The position numbers were made by a program, and so were the translations under genes. Below, piece after piece: positions 11,617 through 22,716 of a stretch of 64,000 nucleotides of DNA. Numbering within the stretch: position 1 is the stretch's first letter; each line of letters begins with the position of its first letter. This DNA is from Solibacillus sp. FSL W7-1436 (lineage in GTDB: Bacteria; Bacillota; Bacilli; Bacillales_A; Planococcaceae): NCBI RefSeq assembly GCF_038007305.1, contig NZ_JBBOWV010000001.1:1251501-1315500 (forward strand), given 5' to 3'. The notes beneath the pieces were generated by a model. The model saw nothing but the letters and a program-made list of their open reading frames with translations, was not told where the DNA came from and made no database searches.

Positions 11617-11649
11617 AAAATCTCCCGGCAGAGAATGGTCTCTGTCGGG
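11617..11649 (-). terminator. Terminator after rpoC
   Basis: Stem cccggcagaga / tctctgtcggg with one mismatch (11624-11649), 20 bp after the rpoC stop codon. On the minus strand AGATTTTCTTT follows. Probably ends the rpoBC transcript. Confidence 0.75.
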
Positions 11650-11668
11650 ATCTCTTCATTATATAATG

Positions 11669-14600
11669 CTATTCAGCTGTAATTACTTCTGCTGATTCTT
11701 CTTGCTCCATACGGATTTGACGGTAACGTTGCATACCTGTACCAGCCGGAACTAGTTTACCGATAATTACGTTTTCCTTCAGACCTAGAAGCTCATCACG
11801 TTTACCTTTAATTGCAGCATCCGTTAACACACGTGTTGTTTCCTGGAATGATGCAGCTGATAAGAATGATTCTGTTTCAAGAGAAGCTTTTGTAATACCT
11901 AAGATGACAGGACGGCAAGTTGCTGGAGTTTTTCCGCTAAGTACGGCTTCAGCATTTGCTTCAGAGAATTGGTGGATATCAAGAAGTGACCCTGGTAATA
12001 GCTCTGTGTCACCTGCTTCAATCACGCGCACTTTACGAAGCATTTGGCGAACCATTACTTCGATGTGTTTGTCTCCGATTTCTACCCCTTGCATACGGTA
12101 TACTTTTTGTACTTCTTTTAATAAATATTCTTGAACTGTCGATACATCTTTAACTTTTAATAATTGCTTCGGATCGATAGAACCTTCAGACAATGTTTGA
12201 CCCGCTACAATTGTGTCGCCTTCTGCTACTTTTAGACGCGCATTGTAAGGTGCTTGGTATTTACGTGTTTCCACATCACCTTGGATCGTTACTTCTTTAA
12301 GACCTTCACGAATTTCTTCGATTTCGATTACTGTACCAGTAATTTCAGAAATGACTGCTTGCCCTTTAGGGTTACGAGCTTCGAAAATTTCCTGAATACG
12401 TGGAAGACCTTGTGTGATATCGTTACCGGCTACCCCACCTGTATGGAATGTACGCATCGTTAACTGTGTACCTGGCTCACCGATAGATTGTGCAGCAATA
12501 ATACCTACTGCTTCACCAACTTCTACCTCTTCACCAGTAGCTAAGTTCATACCGTAACATTTTTTACATACGCCGTGTTTTGTATTACATGTAAATGCAG
12601 ATCGGATTGTAATTTCTTCGATTTTTGCATCTTCGATAACGCGGGCAATATCTTGTGTAATTAAACCATCACGCTCTACGATAACCGCTCCTGTTTCTGG
12701 ATGGCGAACTGTTTTCTTCACGTAACGACCAACAATACGTTCGTCTAACGCTTCGATCAATTCGTTTCCTTCCATTAATGAACCGATTAGTAAACCGCGG
12801 TCAGTACCACAGTCGTCTTCACGAACGATAACATCTTGTGCTACGTCTACTAGACGACGAGTTAAGTAACCTGAATCGGCAGTTTTTAGTGCTGTATCGG
12901 CAAGACCTTTACGCGCACCATGTGTAGAGATGAAGTACTCTAATACTGTTAAACCTTCACGGAATGAAGACTTGATCGGTAACTCGATAATACGACCAGC
13001 CGGGTTGGCCATCAGACCACGCATACCAGCTAGCTGTGTAAAGTTCGATGCGTTACCACGGGCACCAGAGTCAGACATCATGAAGATCGGGTTAGTTTTT
13101 TGTAAAGATTTCATCAGCTTGCCTTGAATTTCATCTTTCGCAGCTGTCCATACGTTAATAACTCGGTTATAACGCTCTTCCTCAGTAATTAAACCGCGGC
13201 GGAACTGGATCATTACTTTATCTACCTTGCTTTGGGCTTCATCTAAGATTACACCTTTATCCGGTAATACGACGATGTCAGATACACCTACTGTAATACC
13301 TGCACGAGTAGAATATTTGAAACCTAAGTTTTTCATGCGGTCAAGCATCTTAGAAGTTTCTGTAATGTGGAACTCTTTGAATACTTCAGCAATAACATTT
13401 CCTAAGAACTTTTTACGGAAAGGATCTACAACAGGCATATTTGTGAAGTGCTTCGCTAAAATAGCGCGGCGTTGTGCTTCAATTTTTTCTGATTCAGATA
13501 AATCAGCATAGCCTTCTGTTGCTTCGATTTCTTTCAGTAGCTCTTCGTCAATTGTTAAGTTTACGAAGTACTTTTCAGGTGTTTTCTGTTCTAAGTTGAC
13601 TGAAGTAGGCTCATTAATATAAGGGAATGAGCGCGGTAAAATTTCATTGAAGATTACTTTACCTACAGTCGATAATAAGAACATTTTATTTTGTTCTTCT
13701 GTAAATGTCGGGTTATTTAATGAGCTTGCTTTAATCGCAATACGAGAGTGTAAATGTACATGACCGTTTTGGTAGGCGATTAACACTTCGTTTGAATCAT
13801 TAAATATTGCTCCTTCACCACGAGCACCTTCACGCTCAAGTGTTAAGTAATAGTTACCTAATACCATATCCTGAGATGGAGTTACTACCGGTTTCCCGTC
13901 TTTCGGGTTAAGGATGTTTTGTGCTGCTAACATAAGTAAGCGAGCTTCTGCTTGTGCTTCAGCTGATAGTGGAACGTGAACCGCCATTTGGTCACCATCG
14001 AAGTCAGCGTTATAAGCTGTACATACTAATGGGTGAAGACGGATTGCACGGCCTTCTACTAGTGTAGGCTCGAATGCTTGGATACCAAGACGGTGTAGCG
14101 TCGGTGCACGGTTAAGTAATACCGGATGCTCACGAATTACATCTTCCAATACATCCCAAACTTCGTTGTGTAAACGCTCAATTTTACGTTTTGCACTCTT
14201 AATGTTATGGGCAAGGCCACGTTCTACCAACTCTTTCATAACGAAAGGTTTGAATAGTTCGATTGCCATTTCTTTTGGAAGACCACATTGGTACATTTTT
14301 AAGTTAGGACCTACTACGATAACCGAACGACCAGAGTAGTCTACACGTTTACCAAGTAAGTTTTGACGGAAACGACCTTGTTTCCCTTTCAGCATATGTG
14401 AAAGTGATTTTAAAGGACGGTTACCAGGACCTGTTACAGGACGACCGCGACGACCATTATCGATTAATGCGTCAACCGCTTCTTGTAACATACGTTTTTC
14501 GTTTTGAACGATAATGCTAGGTGCACCAAGGTCAAGTAAACGTTTTAAACGGTTGTTACGGTTAATAACACGACGGTAAAGGTCATTTAAGTCAGACGTA

Positions 14601-15349
14601 GCAAAACGTCCACCATCTAATTGCACCATTGGACGAAGCTCTGGCGGAATTACCGGTAGTACATCTAAGATCATCCACTCGGGTTTGTTGCCTGAGTTAC
14701 GGAATGATTCAACTACTTCTAAACGTTTAATCGCACGTGTACGGCGTTGGCCTTGTGCAGATTTCAACTCTTCTTTTAAAACTTGTGTTTCATCTTCCAA
14801 GTCAATTTTCTCTAAAAGACTTTTAATCGCTTCAGCACCCATTGCTGCTTCGAATTCGTTGCCATACTTTTCACGGTATGCACGGTATTCTTTTTCAGAA
14901 AGTAAGTCTTTATAGCCTAAAGACGTTTGACCTGGGTCAACTACTACATATGAAGCAAAGTAAATTACTTCTTCCAATGCACGTGGAGACATATCTAAAA
15001 TAAGACCCATACGGCTTGGAATACCTTTGAAGTACCAAATATGTGATACAGGTGCTGCTAGTTCGATATGTCCTTGACGTTCACGGCGAACTTTCGAACG
15101 CGTTACTTCTACGCCACAACGGTCACAAACGACACCTTTATAACGTACACGCTTATATTTACCACAGTGACATTCCCAGTCTTTTGTTGGTCCGAAAATA
15201 CGTTCACAGAATAGACCATCTTTTTCTGGTTTTAATGTACGGTAGTTAATTGTTTCAGGTTTTTTTACTTCTCCGTATGACCAAGAACGGATCTTGTCAG
15301 GTGAAGCTAAACCAATTTTCATATATTCAAATTCATTAACATCGATCAA
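11669..15349 (-). CDS. rpoC: DNA-directed RNA polymerase subunit beta-prime
   Basis: A 1226-residue subunit. Seen: N-terminal zinc ribbon [20 protein letters not shown], the catalytic NADFDGDQM that binds the active-site Mg, the bridge helix/trigger loop region ([27 protein letters not shown]), and a second zinc site ([13 protein letters not shown]). The start is TTG ([12 protein letters not shown]) with GGGAGGT seven bases upstream, as in B. subtilis. It is about 27 residues longer than B. subtilis RpoC as I recall it; the extra residues lie between KTPEKYF and DPFRKKFLG. It follows rpoB by 146 bp with a hairpin in the gap. Confidence 0.99.
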   Translation of the reverse strand: MIDVNEFEYMKIGLASPDKIRSWSYGEVKKPETINYRTLKPEKDGLFCERIFGPTKDWECHCGKYKRVRYKGVVCDRCGVEVTRSKVRRERQGHIELAAPVSHIWYFKGIPSRMGLILDMSPRALEEVIYFASYVVVDPGQTSLGYKDLLSEKEYRAYREKYGNEFEAAMGAEAIKSLLEKIDLEDETQVLKEELKSAQGQRRTRAIKRLEVVESFRNSGNKPEWMILDVLPVIPPELRPMVQLDGGRFATSDLNDLYRRVINRNNRLKRLLDLGAPSIIVQNEKRMLQEAVDALIDNGRRGRPVTGPGNRPLKSLSHMLKGKQGRFRQNLLGKRVDYSGRSVIVVGPNLKMYQCGLPKEMAIELFKPFVMKELVERGLAHNIKSAKRKIERLHNEVWDVLEDVIREHPVLLNRAPTLHRLGIQAFEPTLVEGRAIRLHPLVCTAYNADFDGDQMAVHVPLSAEAQAEARLLMLAAQNILNPKDGKPVVTPSQDMVLGNYYLTLEREGARGEGAIFNDSNEVLIAYQNGHVHLHSRIAIKASSLNNPTFTEEQNKMFLLSTVGKVIFNEILPRSFPYINEPTSVNLEQKTPEKYFVNLTIDEELLKEIEATEGYADLSESEKIEAQRRAILAKHFTNMPVVDPFRKKFLGNVIAEVFKEFHITETSKMLDRMKNLGFKYSTRAGITVGVSDIVVLPDKGVILDEAQSKVDKVMIQFRRGLITEEERYNRVINVWTAAKDEIQGKLMKSLQKTNPIFMMSDSGARGNASNFTQLAGMRGLMANPAGRIIELPIKSSFREGLTVLEYFISTHGARKGLADTALKTADSGYLTRRLVDVAQDVIVREDDCGTDRGLLIGSLMEGNELIEALDERIVGRYVKKTVRHPETGAVIVERDGLITQDIARVIEDAKIEEITIRSAFTCNTKHGVCKKCYGMNLATGEEVEVGEAVGIIAAQSIGEPGTQLTMRTFHTGGVAGNDITQGLPRIQEIFEARNPKGQAVISEITGTVIEIEEIREGLKEVTIQGDVETRKYQAPYNARLKVAEGDTIVAGQTLSEGSIDPKQLLKVKDVSTVQEYLLKEVQKVYRMQGVEIGDKHIEVMVRQMLRKVRVIEAGDTELLPGSLLDIHQFSEANAEAVLSGKTPATCRPVILGITKASLETESFLSAASFQETTRVLTDAAIKGKRDELLGLKENVIIGKLVPAGTGMQRYRQIRMEQEESAEVITAE

Positions 15350-15452
15350 GGAGCCTACCTCCCTTTAGTTATAAGTCGTAAATGACTTTTAATGTAGCTC
15401 TACACTTACAAAATTTCATATTAGGCCATAATGAAACTTGTATCTAAAATAT

Positions 15453-15485
15453 AAGAAAACCGGGCAGGGCATATACCTGCCCGAT
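15453..15485 (-). terminator. Terminator-like hairpin between rpoB and rpoC
   Basis: Perfect GC-rich stem cgggcagg / cctgcccg (15461-15468 and 15476-15483), 12 bp after the rpoB stop codon, followed on the minus strand by GTTTTCTTAT. Since rpoC has no obvious own promoter, it probably works as a partial terminator or processing site. Confidence 0.7.
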
Positions 15486-15495
15486 TCAATTGAAG

Positions 15496-18400
15496 TTATT
15501 CAAATGATTCTACTGGGTCTTCTTCTTTATCATTAGATCTTTCGACAGGTGCAGCTACTTCATCTTCATCGTCAAGGTCGCGTAATTCCACTTCCTCGTC
15601 GTTGATTGTAAGCATCTTCACATCCATACCTAATGATTGAAGTTCTTTAATTAATACTTTGAATGATTCTGGAACACCTGGTTCTGGAACACTTTCACCT
15701 TTTACGATTGCTTCGTATGTTTTCACACGACCTACAACGTCATCCGATTTTACAGTTAAAATCTCTTGTAACGTGTAAGCAGCACCGTATGCTTCAAGTG
15801 CCCAAACCTCCATCTCACCGAAGCGCTGACCACCGAATTGTGCTTTACCACCAAGCGGCTGTTGCGTTACTAATGAGTAAGGTCCAGTTGAACGTGCATG
15901 AAGTTTATCGTCAACCATGTGCGCAAGTTTGATCATGTACATGACACCAACAGAAACGCGGCTATCGAATGGCTCACCTGAACGTCCATCATAAAGAATT
16001 GTTTTACCGTCACGGTTCATACCAGCTTCTTCCATTGTTTCCCAAACATCGGCTTCGTTGGCACCATCGAATACTGGTGACGCCATATGAATACCTAAGT
16101 AACGAGAAGCCATACCTAAGTGTAGCTCAAGCACTTGTCCGATGTTCATACGAGAAGGTACCCCTAGTGGGTTAAGCATGATATCTACTGGTGTTCCGTC
16201 CGGCATGAACGGCATATCCTCTTCCGGTAAGATACGTGAAATTACACCTTTGTTACCGTGACGTCCGGCCATTTTGTCACCAACGCGGATTTTACGTTTT
16301 TGAACAATATAAGCACGAACTAATTGGTTTACACCTGGTGGTAATTCATCGCCGTCTTCACGGTTGAATACTTTTACATCTAAAATGATACCGCCGGCTC
16401 CGTGTGGTACACGAAGAGAAGTATCACGTACTTCACGCGCTTTTTCACCGAAGATAGCATGTAATAAACGCTCTTCCGCAGTTAACTCTGTAACTCCTTT
16501 AGGCGTAACTTTACCTACTAGAATATCACCATCGCGAACTTCAGCACCGATACGGATAATTCCGCGATCGTCCAAGTTACGAAGTGCATCTTCACCTACG
16601 TTTGGAATATCACGTGTGATTTCTTCAGGTCCAAGCTTAGTATCACGAGACTCTGATTCATATTCTTCAATATGAACAGAAGTATATACATCGTCTTTTA
16701 CAAGGCGTTCGCTCATAATTACAGCATCCTCGTAGTTGAAGCCGTCCCATGTCATGAACGCAACAAGTACGTTTTGACCAAGTGCTAATTCGCCTTTTTC
16801 CATTGATGGACCATCGGCTAAAATATCACGAGGTTTTACACGGTCGCCAACTTTTACGATTGGACGTTGGTTATAAGAAGTACCTTGGTTAGAACGAATG
16901 AATTTTTGTAATTTATATTTTGTTAAATCACCTTTTACTTCTTTACCATCTACTAGCTCAATACGACGTACGTGAATTGAACGTGCTTCTACATGTTCAA
17001 CAATACCATCGAATTTAGCTACTACAGCAGCACCTGAATCACGTGCGTCTACGTGCTCCATACCTGTACCAACGAATGGTGCATTTGGATATAGTAATGG
17101 AACAGCTTGACGTTGCATGTTCGCTCCCATTAACGCACGGTTTGAGTCGTCGTTTTCTAAGAACGGAATACATGCTGTCGCAGCAGATACTACTTGTTTA
17201 GGTGATACATCCATGTAGTCGATACGATCTTTTGAGAATACAGTGTTGTCACCACGGAAACGTCCAACAACTTCTTCGTTTGCGAAAGTACCGTCTTCAT
17301 TTAAGATTGAGTTCGCCTGTGCAACTACATAGTTATCCTCTTCGTCAGCAGTTAAGTAATGGATCTCGCTCGTTACAGCACCTGTTTCTGGATCAACACG
17401 GCGGTAAGGAGTTTCGATGAAGCCAAACTTGTTAACTTTTGCGAATGATGATAATGAGTTGATAAGACCGATGTTCGGTCCCTCTGGAGTCTCGATCGGA
17501 CACATACGACCATAGTGAGAGTAGTGAACGTCACGTACTTCCATACCAGCACGCTCACGTGTTAAACCACCAGGCCCTAATGCAGATAGACGACGCTTAT
17601 GCGTTAATTCTGCTAACGGGTTAGTTTGGTCCATGAACTGAGACAATTGAGAGCTACCGAAGAACTCTTTAATCGAAGCGATAACAGGACGGATATTGAT
17701 TAATTGCTGTGGTACGATTGCAGCTGTGTCGTTAATTGACATACGCTCACGTACTACACGCTCCATACGAGATAAACCGATACGGAATTGGTTTTGTAGT
17801 AATTCACCAACAGAACGTAAACGACGGTTACCTAAATGGTCAATATCATCTGTGTTACCAACGTCATATAATAAATTGAAGAAGTACGATACAGAAGCCA
17901 ATACATCGGCTGGAGTAATATTTTTCACTTCTTCATCTACATAGGCGTTTGAAATAACGTTAATTTCTTTTTGTGCTTCATCATTTGGTGCAAAGATTTT
18001 AACCGATTGAATTGTAATATCATCTTCCAATACGCCACCAACTTGGTTTAATGTACGGAAACCGACACCACTTTCTAAATAAGGAATTAACTTATCCAAA
18101 TTACGGCGGTCTAATAATGTACCTGCTTCTACGATAATTTCTCCTGTGTCAGGATCCACTAAAGTTTCTGCAATCGTTTGGTTGAATAAACGATTTTTGA
18201 TGTGAAGCTTTTTGTTCATTTTGTAACGACCAACATTCGCTAAATCATAGCGTTTTGCGTCAAAGAAGCGAGAATATAATAAGTTCTTCGCAGATTCAAC
18301 TGTTGGTGGTTCACCTGGACGTAAACGTTCGTAGATTTCAAGAAGAGCCTTTTCAGTACCTTCCGTATTATCTTTTTCTAACGTATTACGTAAATATTCA

Positions 18401-19041
18401 TTGTCGCCAATGATATCTAAAATTTCTTGATCCGAGCCAAAACCTAATGCACGTAAAAGTACTGTTACCGGTAATTTACGTGTACGGTCGATACGTACAT
18501 ATACAACGTCTTTAGCATCTGTTTCATATTCAAGCCATGCACCACGGTTTGGAATAACCGTTGCACCAAAGCCTTTTTTACCGTTTTTATCCGTTTTTTC
18601 GTGGAAGTATACACTTGGAGAACGAACTAACTGTGAAACGATAACACGCTCAGCACCGTTAATAATAAACGTACCTGTTTCTGTCATTAATGGGAAATCA
18701 CCCATAAAGACATCTTGCTCTTTCACTTCGTTTGTTTCTTTGTTGTGCAAACGCACTTTTACACGTAATGGTGCAGCATAAGTAACGTCACGCTCTTTAC
18801 ACTCATCCACATCATACTTAGGATCTCCTAAAGTATAGTCGACGAATTCTAATGAAAGATTACCTGTAAAATCTTCGATTGGAGAAATGTCGTGGAACAT
18901 CTCGCGCAACCCTTCTTCAAGGAACCACTCATAAGATGCTGTTTGGATTTCGATTAGATTCGGAAGTTCCAGCACCTCACTAATACGCGCAAAGCTTCTA
19001 CGCTGGCGGTGTTGTCCGTACTGAACTAGTTGACCTGTCAA
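15496..19041 (-). CDS. rpoB: DNA-directed RNA polymerase subunit beta
   Basis: A 1181-residue subunit. The start is TTG at 19041 ([21 protein letters not shown]), with AGGGGTGA five bases upstream; a GTG three codons earlier is in frame but overlaps that SD. Seen: rifampicin-binding cluster [19 protein letters not shown] with [14 protein letters not shown], all sensitive-type residues as far as I can tell, [13 protein letters not shown] near the active site, and a C-terminal [18 protein letters not shown]. The acidic tail ([19 protein letters not shown]) is typical of Firmicutes. Confidence 0.99.
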   Translation of the reverse strand: MTGQLVQYGQHRQRRSFARISEVLELPNLIEIQTASYEWFLEEGLREMFHDISPIEDFTGNLSLEFVDYTLGDPKYDVDECKERDVTYAAPLRVKVRLHNKETNEVKEQDVFMGDFPLMTETGTFIINGAERVIVSQLVRSPSVYFHEKTDKNGKKGFGATVIPNRGAWLEYETDAKDVVYVRIDRTRKLPVTVLLRALGFGSDQEILDIIGDNEYLRNTLEKDNTEGTEKALLEIYERLRPGEPPTVESAKNLLYSRFFDAKRYDLANVGRYKMNKKLHIKNRLFNQTIAETLVDPDTGEIIVEAGTLLDRRNLDKLIPYLESGVGFRTLNQVGGVLEDDITIQSVKIFAPNDEAQKEINVISNAYVDEEVKNITPADVLASVSYFFNLLYDVGNTDDIDHLGNRRLRSVGELLQNQFRIGLSRMERVVRERMSINDTAAIVPQQLINIRPVIASIKEFFGSSQLSQFMDQTNPLAELTHKRRLSALGPGGLTRERAGMEVRDVHYSHYGRMCPIETPEGPNIGLINSLSSFAKVNKFGFIETPYRRVDPETGAVTSEIHYLTADEEDNYVVAQANSILNEDGTFANEEVVGRFRGDNTVFSKDRIDYMDVSPKQVVSAATACIPFLENDDSNRALMGANMQRQAVPLLYPNAPFVGTGMEHVDARDSGAAVVAKFDGIVEHVEARSIHVRRIELVDGKEVKGDLTKYKLQKFIRSNQGTSYNQRPIVKVGDRVKPRDILADGPSMEKGELALGQNVLVAFMTWDGFNYEDAVIMSERLVKDDVYTSVHIEEYESESRDTKLGPEEITRDIPNVGEDALRNLDDRGIIRIGAEVRDGDILVGKVTPKGVTELTAEERLLHAIFGEKAREVRDTSLRVPHGAGGIILDVKVFNREDGDELPPGVNQLVRAYIVQKRKIRVGDKMAGRHGNKGVISRILPEEDMPFMPDGTPVDIMLNPLGVPSRMNIGQVLELHLGMASRYLGIHMASPVFDGANEADVWETMEEAGMNRDGKTILYDGRSGEPFDSRVSVGVMYMIKLAHMVDDKLHARSTGPYSLVTQQPLGGKAQFGGQRFGEMEVWALEAYGAAYTLQEILTVKSDDVVGRVKTYEAIVKGESVPEPGVPESFKVLIKELQSLGMDVKMLTINDEEVELRDLDDEDEVAAPVERSNDKEEDPVESFE

Positions 19042-19108
19042 CTCATTCACCCCTCAATAAAGCGATAATAGGTCTTTGCAAAAACATACAAATAGTGTAT
19101 GATTTCGA

Positions 19109-19149
19109 AAGACAAAAAGAAAACGAGACTTTTTTTAAACCTCATTTTC
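19109..19149 (-). other. Leader hairpins upstream of rpoB
   Basis: In the roughly 190-nt leader between the rpoB promoter and its start there are two dyads. The first is gaaaacgag / ctcattttc (19119-19127 and 19141-19149), a 9-bp stem with one wobble followed on the minus strand by CTTTTTGTC, which is terminator-like. The second is cataca-aatag-tgtatg at 19085-19101. Together they could form an attenuator or anti-attenuator pair. Confidence 0.5.
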
Positions 19150-19240
19150 GGTTAAACTCAACTTATTCTTAGCAGTATACCCGTAACTTTGAATATTTAA
19201 TGCAAAAGGGCATACTACCTCAAAATAATAATTTTGCATT

Positions 19241-19269
19241 TTATTATGTTATCATACTCGATTTGTCAA
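19241..19269 (-). promoter_or_regulatory. SigA promoter for rpoBC
   Basis: On the minus strand TTGACA (19264-19269), a 17-bp spacer, then TAATAA (19241-19246), starting 25 bp after the rsmC-like stop codon. Confidence 0.85.
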
Positions 19270-19293
19270 GTCAATATTGGAAACTAATCTTAC

Positions 19294-19896
19294 TTATTTT
19301 TTTGCACGAATAATCCAATATCCTTTTTTCTTCTCAACAACATCTACTTCTGAAAACATTTCTTCCAAATGACTAATGGTTGATGGAGCCCCTTGTTTCT
19401 TCTGAATAACAATCCACAGTTCACCATTTTCCACTAACAATTCATATGCGCCGTCATAAAATTTAAAGATTGTTTCCTTACCGGCACGAATTGGAGGGTT
19501 TGTTAATACTGCGGCTACTTTCGTTCCAGGTTCTACAGCGGCTAAGCCATCGCTTTCAAAAATACGTACATTTTGAACCCCGTTAAGCTGGGCATTTTTT
19601 TGAGACAAACTAACTGCTCGTGAATTGATATCCATCATGTATACTTCACGTTCAGGGTTGTTTTTTGCGATCGACAATCCGATCGGTCCATAGCCACAAC
19701 CTACATCAAGCAAAACACCATCAATTTTAGGCATTTCAAACACATCGATTAGTACACGGGAACCAAAATCTACTTCGCTTTTACTGAATACACCCGTATC
19801 CGTTTCAAACGTAAATGTATTGCCTAATAAAGTGAATTTCCATTGGCGTGGTTTACTCTCAGTTCGAGGCTTATTTGAATAATAATGTTCAGACAT
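19294..19896 (-). CDS. RsmC-like class I methyltransferase (YbxB)
   Basis: A 200-residue SAM-dependent methyltransferase. Seen: DVGCGYGPIGLSIAK (SAM-binding motif I), MMDINSRAVSLSQKNA, and the TNPPIRAGK catalytic motif of N2-guanine rRNA methyltransferases. The start is the ATG of MSEHYYSNKP at 19896, because AAGGAGG lies nine bases upstream and B. subtilis YbxB begins at the same place; the longest frame adds 21 unrelated residues. It sits between rplL and rpoB as in B. subtilis. The RNA target is inferred from E. coli RsmC, which has an extra N-terminal domain missing here. Confidence 0.92.
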   Translation of the reverse strand: MSEHYYSNKPRTESKPRQWKFTLLGNTFTFETDTGVFSKSEVDFGSRVLIDVFEMPKIDGVLLDVGCGYGPIGLSIAKNNPEREVYMMDINSRAVSLSQKNAQLNGVQNVRIFESDGLAAVEPGTKVAAVLTNPPIRAGKETIFKFYDGAYELLVENGELWIVIQKKQGAPSTISHLEEMFSEVDVVEKKKGYWIIRAKK

Positions 19897-20009
19897 GCAA
19901 CACGCCTCCTTAGAAAAAATACATTTTGCGGTAATTTGTGCAAAATGTTGTCTTTTCATGTGGATTACTATAAAAATTCAATATTTTCATATCCACAAAA
20001 GTTAAATAA

Positions 20010-20044
20010 AGAAAAGCCCGCCGCAAAAATGTGACGAGCTTTCC
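20010..20044 (-). terminator. Terminator after rplL
   Basis: Arms aaagcccg / cgagcttt with a mismatch, followed on the minus strand by TTTTC, 46 bp after the rplL stop codon. Probably partial. Confidence 0.6.
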
Positions 20045-20089
20045 TTATTAAACTAAGCTCAAGGCCTAGCAATTAAAGTTAAACTGAAA

Positions 20090-20452
20090 TTACTTAACTT
20101 CTACTGAAGCGCCAACTTCTTCAAGTTTAGCTTTGATAGCTTCAGCTTCGTCTTTAGAAACGCCTTCTTTAAGAGCTTTAGGAGCGTTATCTACAACTTC
20201 TTTAGCTTCTTTTAAGCCTAAACCAGTGATTTCACGAACCACTTTGATTACTTTGATTTTTTCTCCACCAGCAGAAGCTAATACTACGTCAAACTCAGTT
20301 TTTTCTTCAGCAGCGCCTGCAGCACCACCAGCAACTACTGCTACTGGAGCAGCAGCTGTTACACCGAATTCTTCTTCGATTGCTTTTACTAAATCGTTTA
20401 ATTCTAGAACTGTCATAGCTTTGATAGCTTCTAAGATTTGCTCATTGTTCAT
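20090..20452 (-). CDS. rplL: 50S ribosomal protein L7/L12
   Basis: A 120-residue stalk protein that recruits translational GTPases. Seen: N-terminal dimerisation helix ([19 protein letters not shown]), alanine/glycine-rich hinge ([18 protein letters not shown]), and a C-terminal domain with [32 protein letters not shown] precedes the ATG. It lies 72 bp after rplJ and shares the L10 leader control. Confidence 0.99.
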   Translation of the reverse strand: MNNEQILEAIKAMTVLELNDLVKAIEEEFGVTAAAPVAVVAGGAAGAAEEKTEFDVVLASAGGEKIKVIKVVREITGLGLKEAKEVVDNAPKALKEGVSKDEAEAIKAKLEEVGASVEVK

Positions 20453-20524
20453 TTTAATTTCCTCCTATGGAATGTTTATTAGTTTTAGGCAGTTTGCCTG
20501 ATTTTTGAAGTTATGAGGCTACTA

Positions 20525-21025
20525 TTAAGCGCCTTGCTCTTCTTTTTGTTCTGCAACAGCTTTTGTTGCAAGTGCGAAGTTGCGCACTGGAGCTTGAAGT
20601 ACAGATAAAAGCATTGATAATAGACCTTCGCGAGATGGAAGTTCTGCAAGAGCTTTAACGTCTTCAACTGATGCCAATGTACCTTCGATGATACCAGCTT
20701 TAATTTCTAACGCTTCGTTTTTCTTAGCGAACTCGTTAATAATTTTAGCAGGAGCTACTACGTCCTCGTTAGAGAATGCGATAGCGTTAGGACCAGTTAA
20801 AAATTCATTGATTCCTTCTAAACCAGCAGCTTCAGCAGCACGGCGAGATAAAGTGTTTTTGTAAACTTTGAACTCAACACCTGCTTCACGTAATTGCTTA
20901 CGTAATTCAGTAACTTGCGCTACAGTTAAACCACGGTAATCTACTACTACTACAGAACCGGCAGCAGAGAATTTATCAGCGATTTCTTGAACTTGAACTT
21001 TTTTAGTTTCGATTGCTTTGCTCAT
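20525..21025 (-). CDS. rplJ: 50S ribosomal protein L10
   Basis: A 166-residue stalk base protein. Seen: [20 protein letters not shown] and [14 protein letters not shown], the rRNA-binding part, then a C-terminal helix that carries L7/L12 dimers ([22 protein letters not shown]). TAGGAGGTG precedes the ATG. Expression is probably autoregulated by the L10(L12)4 complex binding the leader RNA just upstream. Confidence 0.99.
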   Translation of the reverse strand: MSKAIETKKVQVQEIADKFSAAGSVVVVDYRGLTVAQVTELRKQLREAGVEFKVYKNTLSRRAAEAAGLEGINEFLTGPNAIAFSNEDVVAPAKIINEFAKKNEALEIKAGIIEGTLASVEDVKALAELPSREGLLSMLLSVLQAPVRNFALATKAVAEQKEEQGA

Positions 21026-21049
21026 GATGACACCTCCTATTAGAATGAG

Positions 21050-21208
21050 TCATTTATACCGACAAAGAAAAGCCTCTATATCGATAATAGACATAGAGGC
21101 TGAAAGTACATCATCTTAAAAAGAATCCGAACTCCTATGTCCTCGGTAGGATCATTAAGTGCTTAAAGCACCCCTACTGTCTACGGTACAAATGGATGAT
21201 TCACAACA
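21050..21208 (-). ncRNA. L10 leader (ribosomal protein autoregulatory RNA)
   Basis: The transcript between the promoter at 21215-21244 and rplJ contains the L10-leader landmarks: a kink-turn-bearing stem (GTAGACAGTAGG ... CCTACCGAGGAC, about 21135-21190) and a downstream intrinsic terminator agcctctat / atagaggct (21071-21079 and 21093-21101) followed on the minus strand by TTTTC. In this family, L10(L12)4 binding favours the terminator and reduces rplJL expression. Confidence 0.85.
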
Positions 21209-21214
21209 GCACCC

Positions 21215-21244
21215 ATCTTACCAAAGCAAGAGGCGTGTTGTCAA
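21215..21244 (-). promoter_or_regulatory. SigA promoter for rplJL
   Basis: On the minus strand TTGACA (21239-21244), an 18-bp spacer, then TAAGAT (21215-21220). A short hairpin (cgatttt / aaaatcg, about 21253-21271) lies between the rplA stop codon and this promoter and may terminate the upstream transcript. Confidence 0.8.
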
Positions 21245-21279
21245 CAAATTTTATTTTACGATTTTAAAAAAATCGGAAA

Positions 21280-21978
21280 TTACTTAACTGTTACGTTAGC
21301 AGCGTCAACTTTAACTGCAGGACCCATTGTAGTTGTAACATTTACAGACTTCATGTAAGTACCTTTTGATGCAGCTGGCTTAGCTTTTTGAACTACTTCA
21401 AATACAGCTAAGAAGTTTTCTACTAATTTTTCTGTTTCGAAAGAAACTTTACCGATTGGTGCGTGGATGATACCAGCTTTTTCAGCACGGTATTCTACTT
21501 TACCAGCTTTGATTTCTTCGATTGCTTTTGTTACGTCAAATGTAACTGTACCTGTTTTAGGGTTTGGCATTAAACCTTTAGGACCTAATACACGACCTAA
21601 TTTACCAACTTCACCCATCATGTCAGGAGTTGCAACGATTACATCGAAATCAAACCAACCTTGTTGGATTTTTTGGATGTATTCTGCATCGCCCACATAG
21701 TCAGCGCCAGCAGCTTCTGCTTCTTTAAGTTTATCGCCTTTAGCGAAAACTAATACGCGTTGAGTTTTACCAGTACCGTGTGGTAATACTACCGCACCAC
21801 GGATTTGTTGGTCGTTTTTACGAGTATCGATACCTAATTTGAATGCTACTTCTACAGTTGCATCAAAGTTTACAGTGCTTGTTTTTTGCGCTAACGCTAC
21901 TGCTTCTTCAACAGAGTATAAAGTTGCGCGGTCGATTAATTTAGCTGCTTCTTGCAGTTTTTTACCTTTTTTAGCCAT
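21280..21978 (-). CDS. rplA: 50S ribosomal protein L1
   Basis: A 232-residue L1-stalk protein. The start is the ATG of [17 protein letters not shown] at 21978, with GAGGAAATTATA upstream; the longest frame adds 21 residues not found in L1. Seen: [20 protein letters not shown] and [21 protein letters not shown], family signatures. It lies 132 bp after rplK, and that gap holds a long hairpin. Confidence 0.99.
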   Translation of the reverse strand: MAKKGKKLQEAAKLIDRATLYSVEEAVALAQKTSTVNFDATVEVAFKLGIDTRKNDQQIRGAVVLPHGTGKTQRVLVFAKGDKLKEAEAAGADYVGDAEYIQKIQQGWFDFDVIVATPDMMGEVGKLGRVLGPKGLMPNPKTGTVTFDVTKAIEEIKAGKVEYRAEKAGIIHAPIGKVSFETEKLVENFLAVFEVVQKAKPAASKGTYMKSVNVTTTMGPAVKVDAANVTVK

Positions 21979-22029
21979 TATAATTTCCTCCTTGATTGTG
22001 GTTGTAACGGATTTGACCTCCCACGAATA

Positions 22030-22073
22030 AAGGTTGCGCACTCATCAAACAAGTATCCGAGTGCAGCAACCTT
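22030..22073 (-). other. Long hairpin in the rplK-rplA gap
   Basis: Arms aaggttgc-gcactc and gagtgc-a-gcaacctt form a 14-bp stem with one bulged base and a 15-base loop. On the minus strand only TTATT follows, so it is a poor terminator. It may be a regulatory or processing structure; binding by L1 is possible but not shown. Confidence 0.55.
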
Positions 22074-22110
22074 CCAAAAACAAAAACATCATCAAGTGTT
22101 GAAGATGGGA

Positions 22111-22536
22111 TTAGTCTTCGATCGTAATACCCATGCTTCGCGCAGTACCTTCAACCATTAACATAGCAGCTTCAACTGAAGCAGCGTTAAGGTCTGGCAT
22201 TTTTTGTTCAGCGATTTCGCGAACTTTATCACGTTTAACCGTTGCGACTTTTTTACGATTTGGTTCACCAGATCCAGATTGGATACCAGCAGCTACTTTA
22301 AGTAATACTGCAGCTGGCGGAGTTTTCGTAATAAAAGTGAATGAACGGTCTTCAAATACTGAAATTTCAACTGGAATGATAAGACCAGCTTGATCAGCAG
22401 TACGAGCGTTAAATTCTTTACAGAATCCCATAATGTTTACACCTGCTTGACCTAATGCAGGACCAACCGGTGGCGCTGGGTTTGCTTTACCAGCAGGGAT
22501 TTGAAGTTTTACAACTTTAATAACTTTTTTAGCCAC
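22111..22536 (-). CDS. rplK: 50S ribosomal protein L11
   Basis: A 141-residue protein of the GTPase-associated centre. The start is GTG at 22536 ([19 protein letters not shown]), with AAGGAGGTGTG upstream; the longer frame adds 17 unrelated residues. Seen: [19 protein letters not shown] and the C-terminal [12 protein letters not shown] signature. First gene of the rplK-rplA unit. Confidence 0.99.
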   Translation of the reverse strand: MAKKVIKVVKLQIPAGKANPAPPVGPALGQAGVNIMGFCKEFNARTADQAGLIIPVEISVFEDRSFTFITKTPPAAVLLKVAAGIQSGSGEPNRKKVATVKRDKVREIAEQKMPDLNAASVEAAMLMVEGTARSMGITIED

Positions 22537-22632
22537 GAGACACACCTCCTTAAGTCCGTGATGTGGTAACTGGGTTGCCCCTCCCACTCAAATATCTGTT
22601 CGTCAGCTAACTTGCCGATAACATTAAAACTA

Positions 22633-22661
22633 ATTATAATCATACGTCCAAAAGTTGGACA
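22633..22661 (-). promoter_or_regulatory. Candidate rplK promoter with overlapping palindrome
   Basis: On the minus strand TGTCCA (22656-22661), a 17-bp spacer, then TATAAT (22633-22638). The palindrome gtccaa-aag-ttggac (22646-22660) covers part of the -35 and half of the spacer, so a bound protein would compete with polymerase. Confidence 0.6.
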
Positions 22662-22716
22662 GTCTGACCTTTGAAATGATAACACTTTTAAATTACTTAA
22701 TCAAGTATAAATAATT

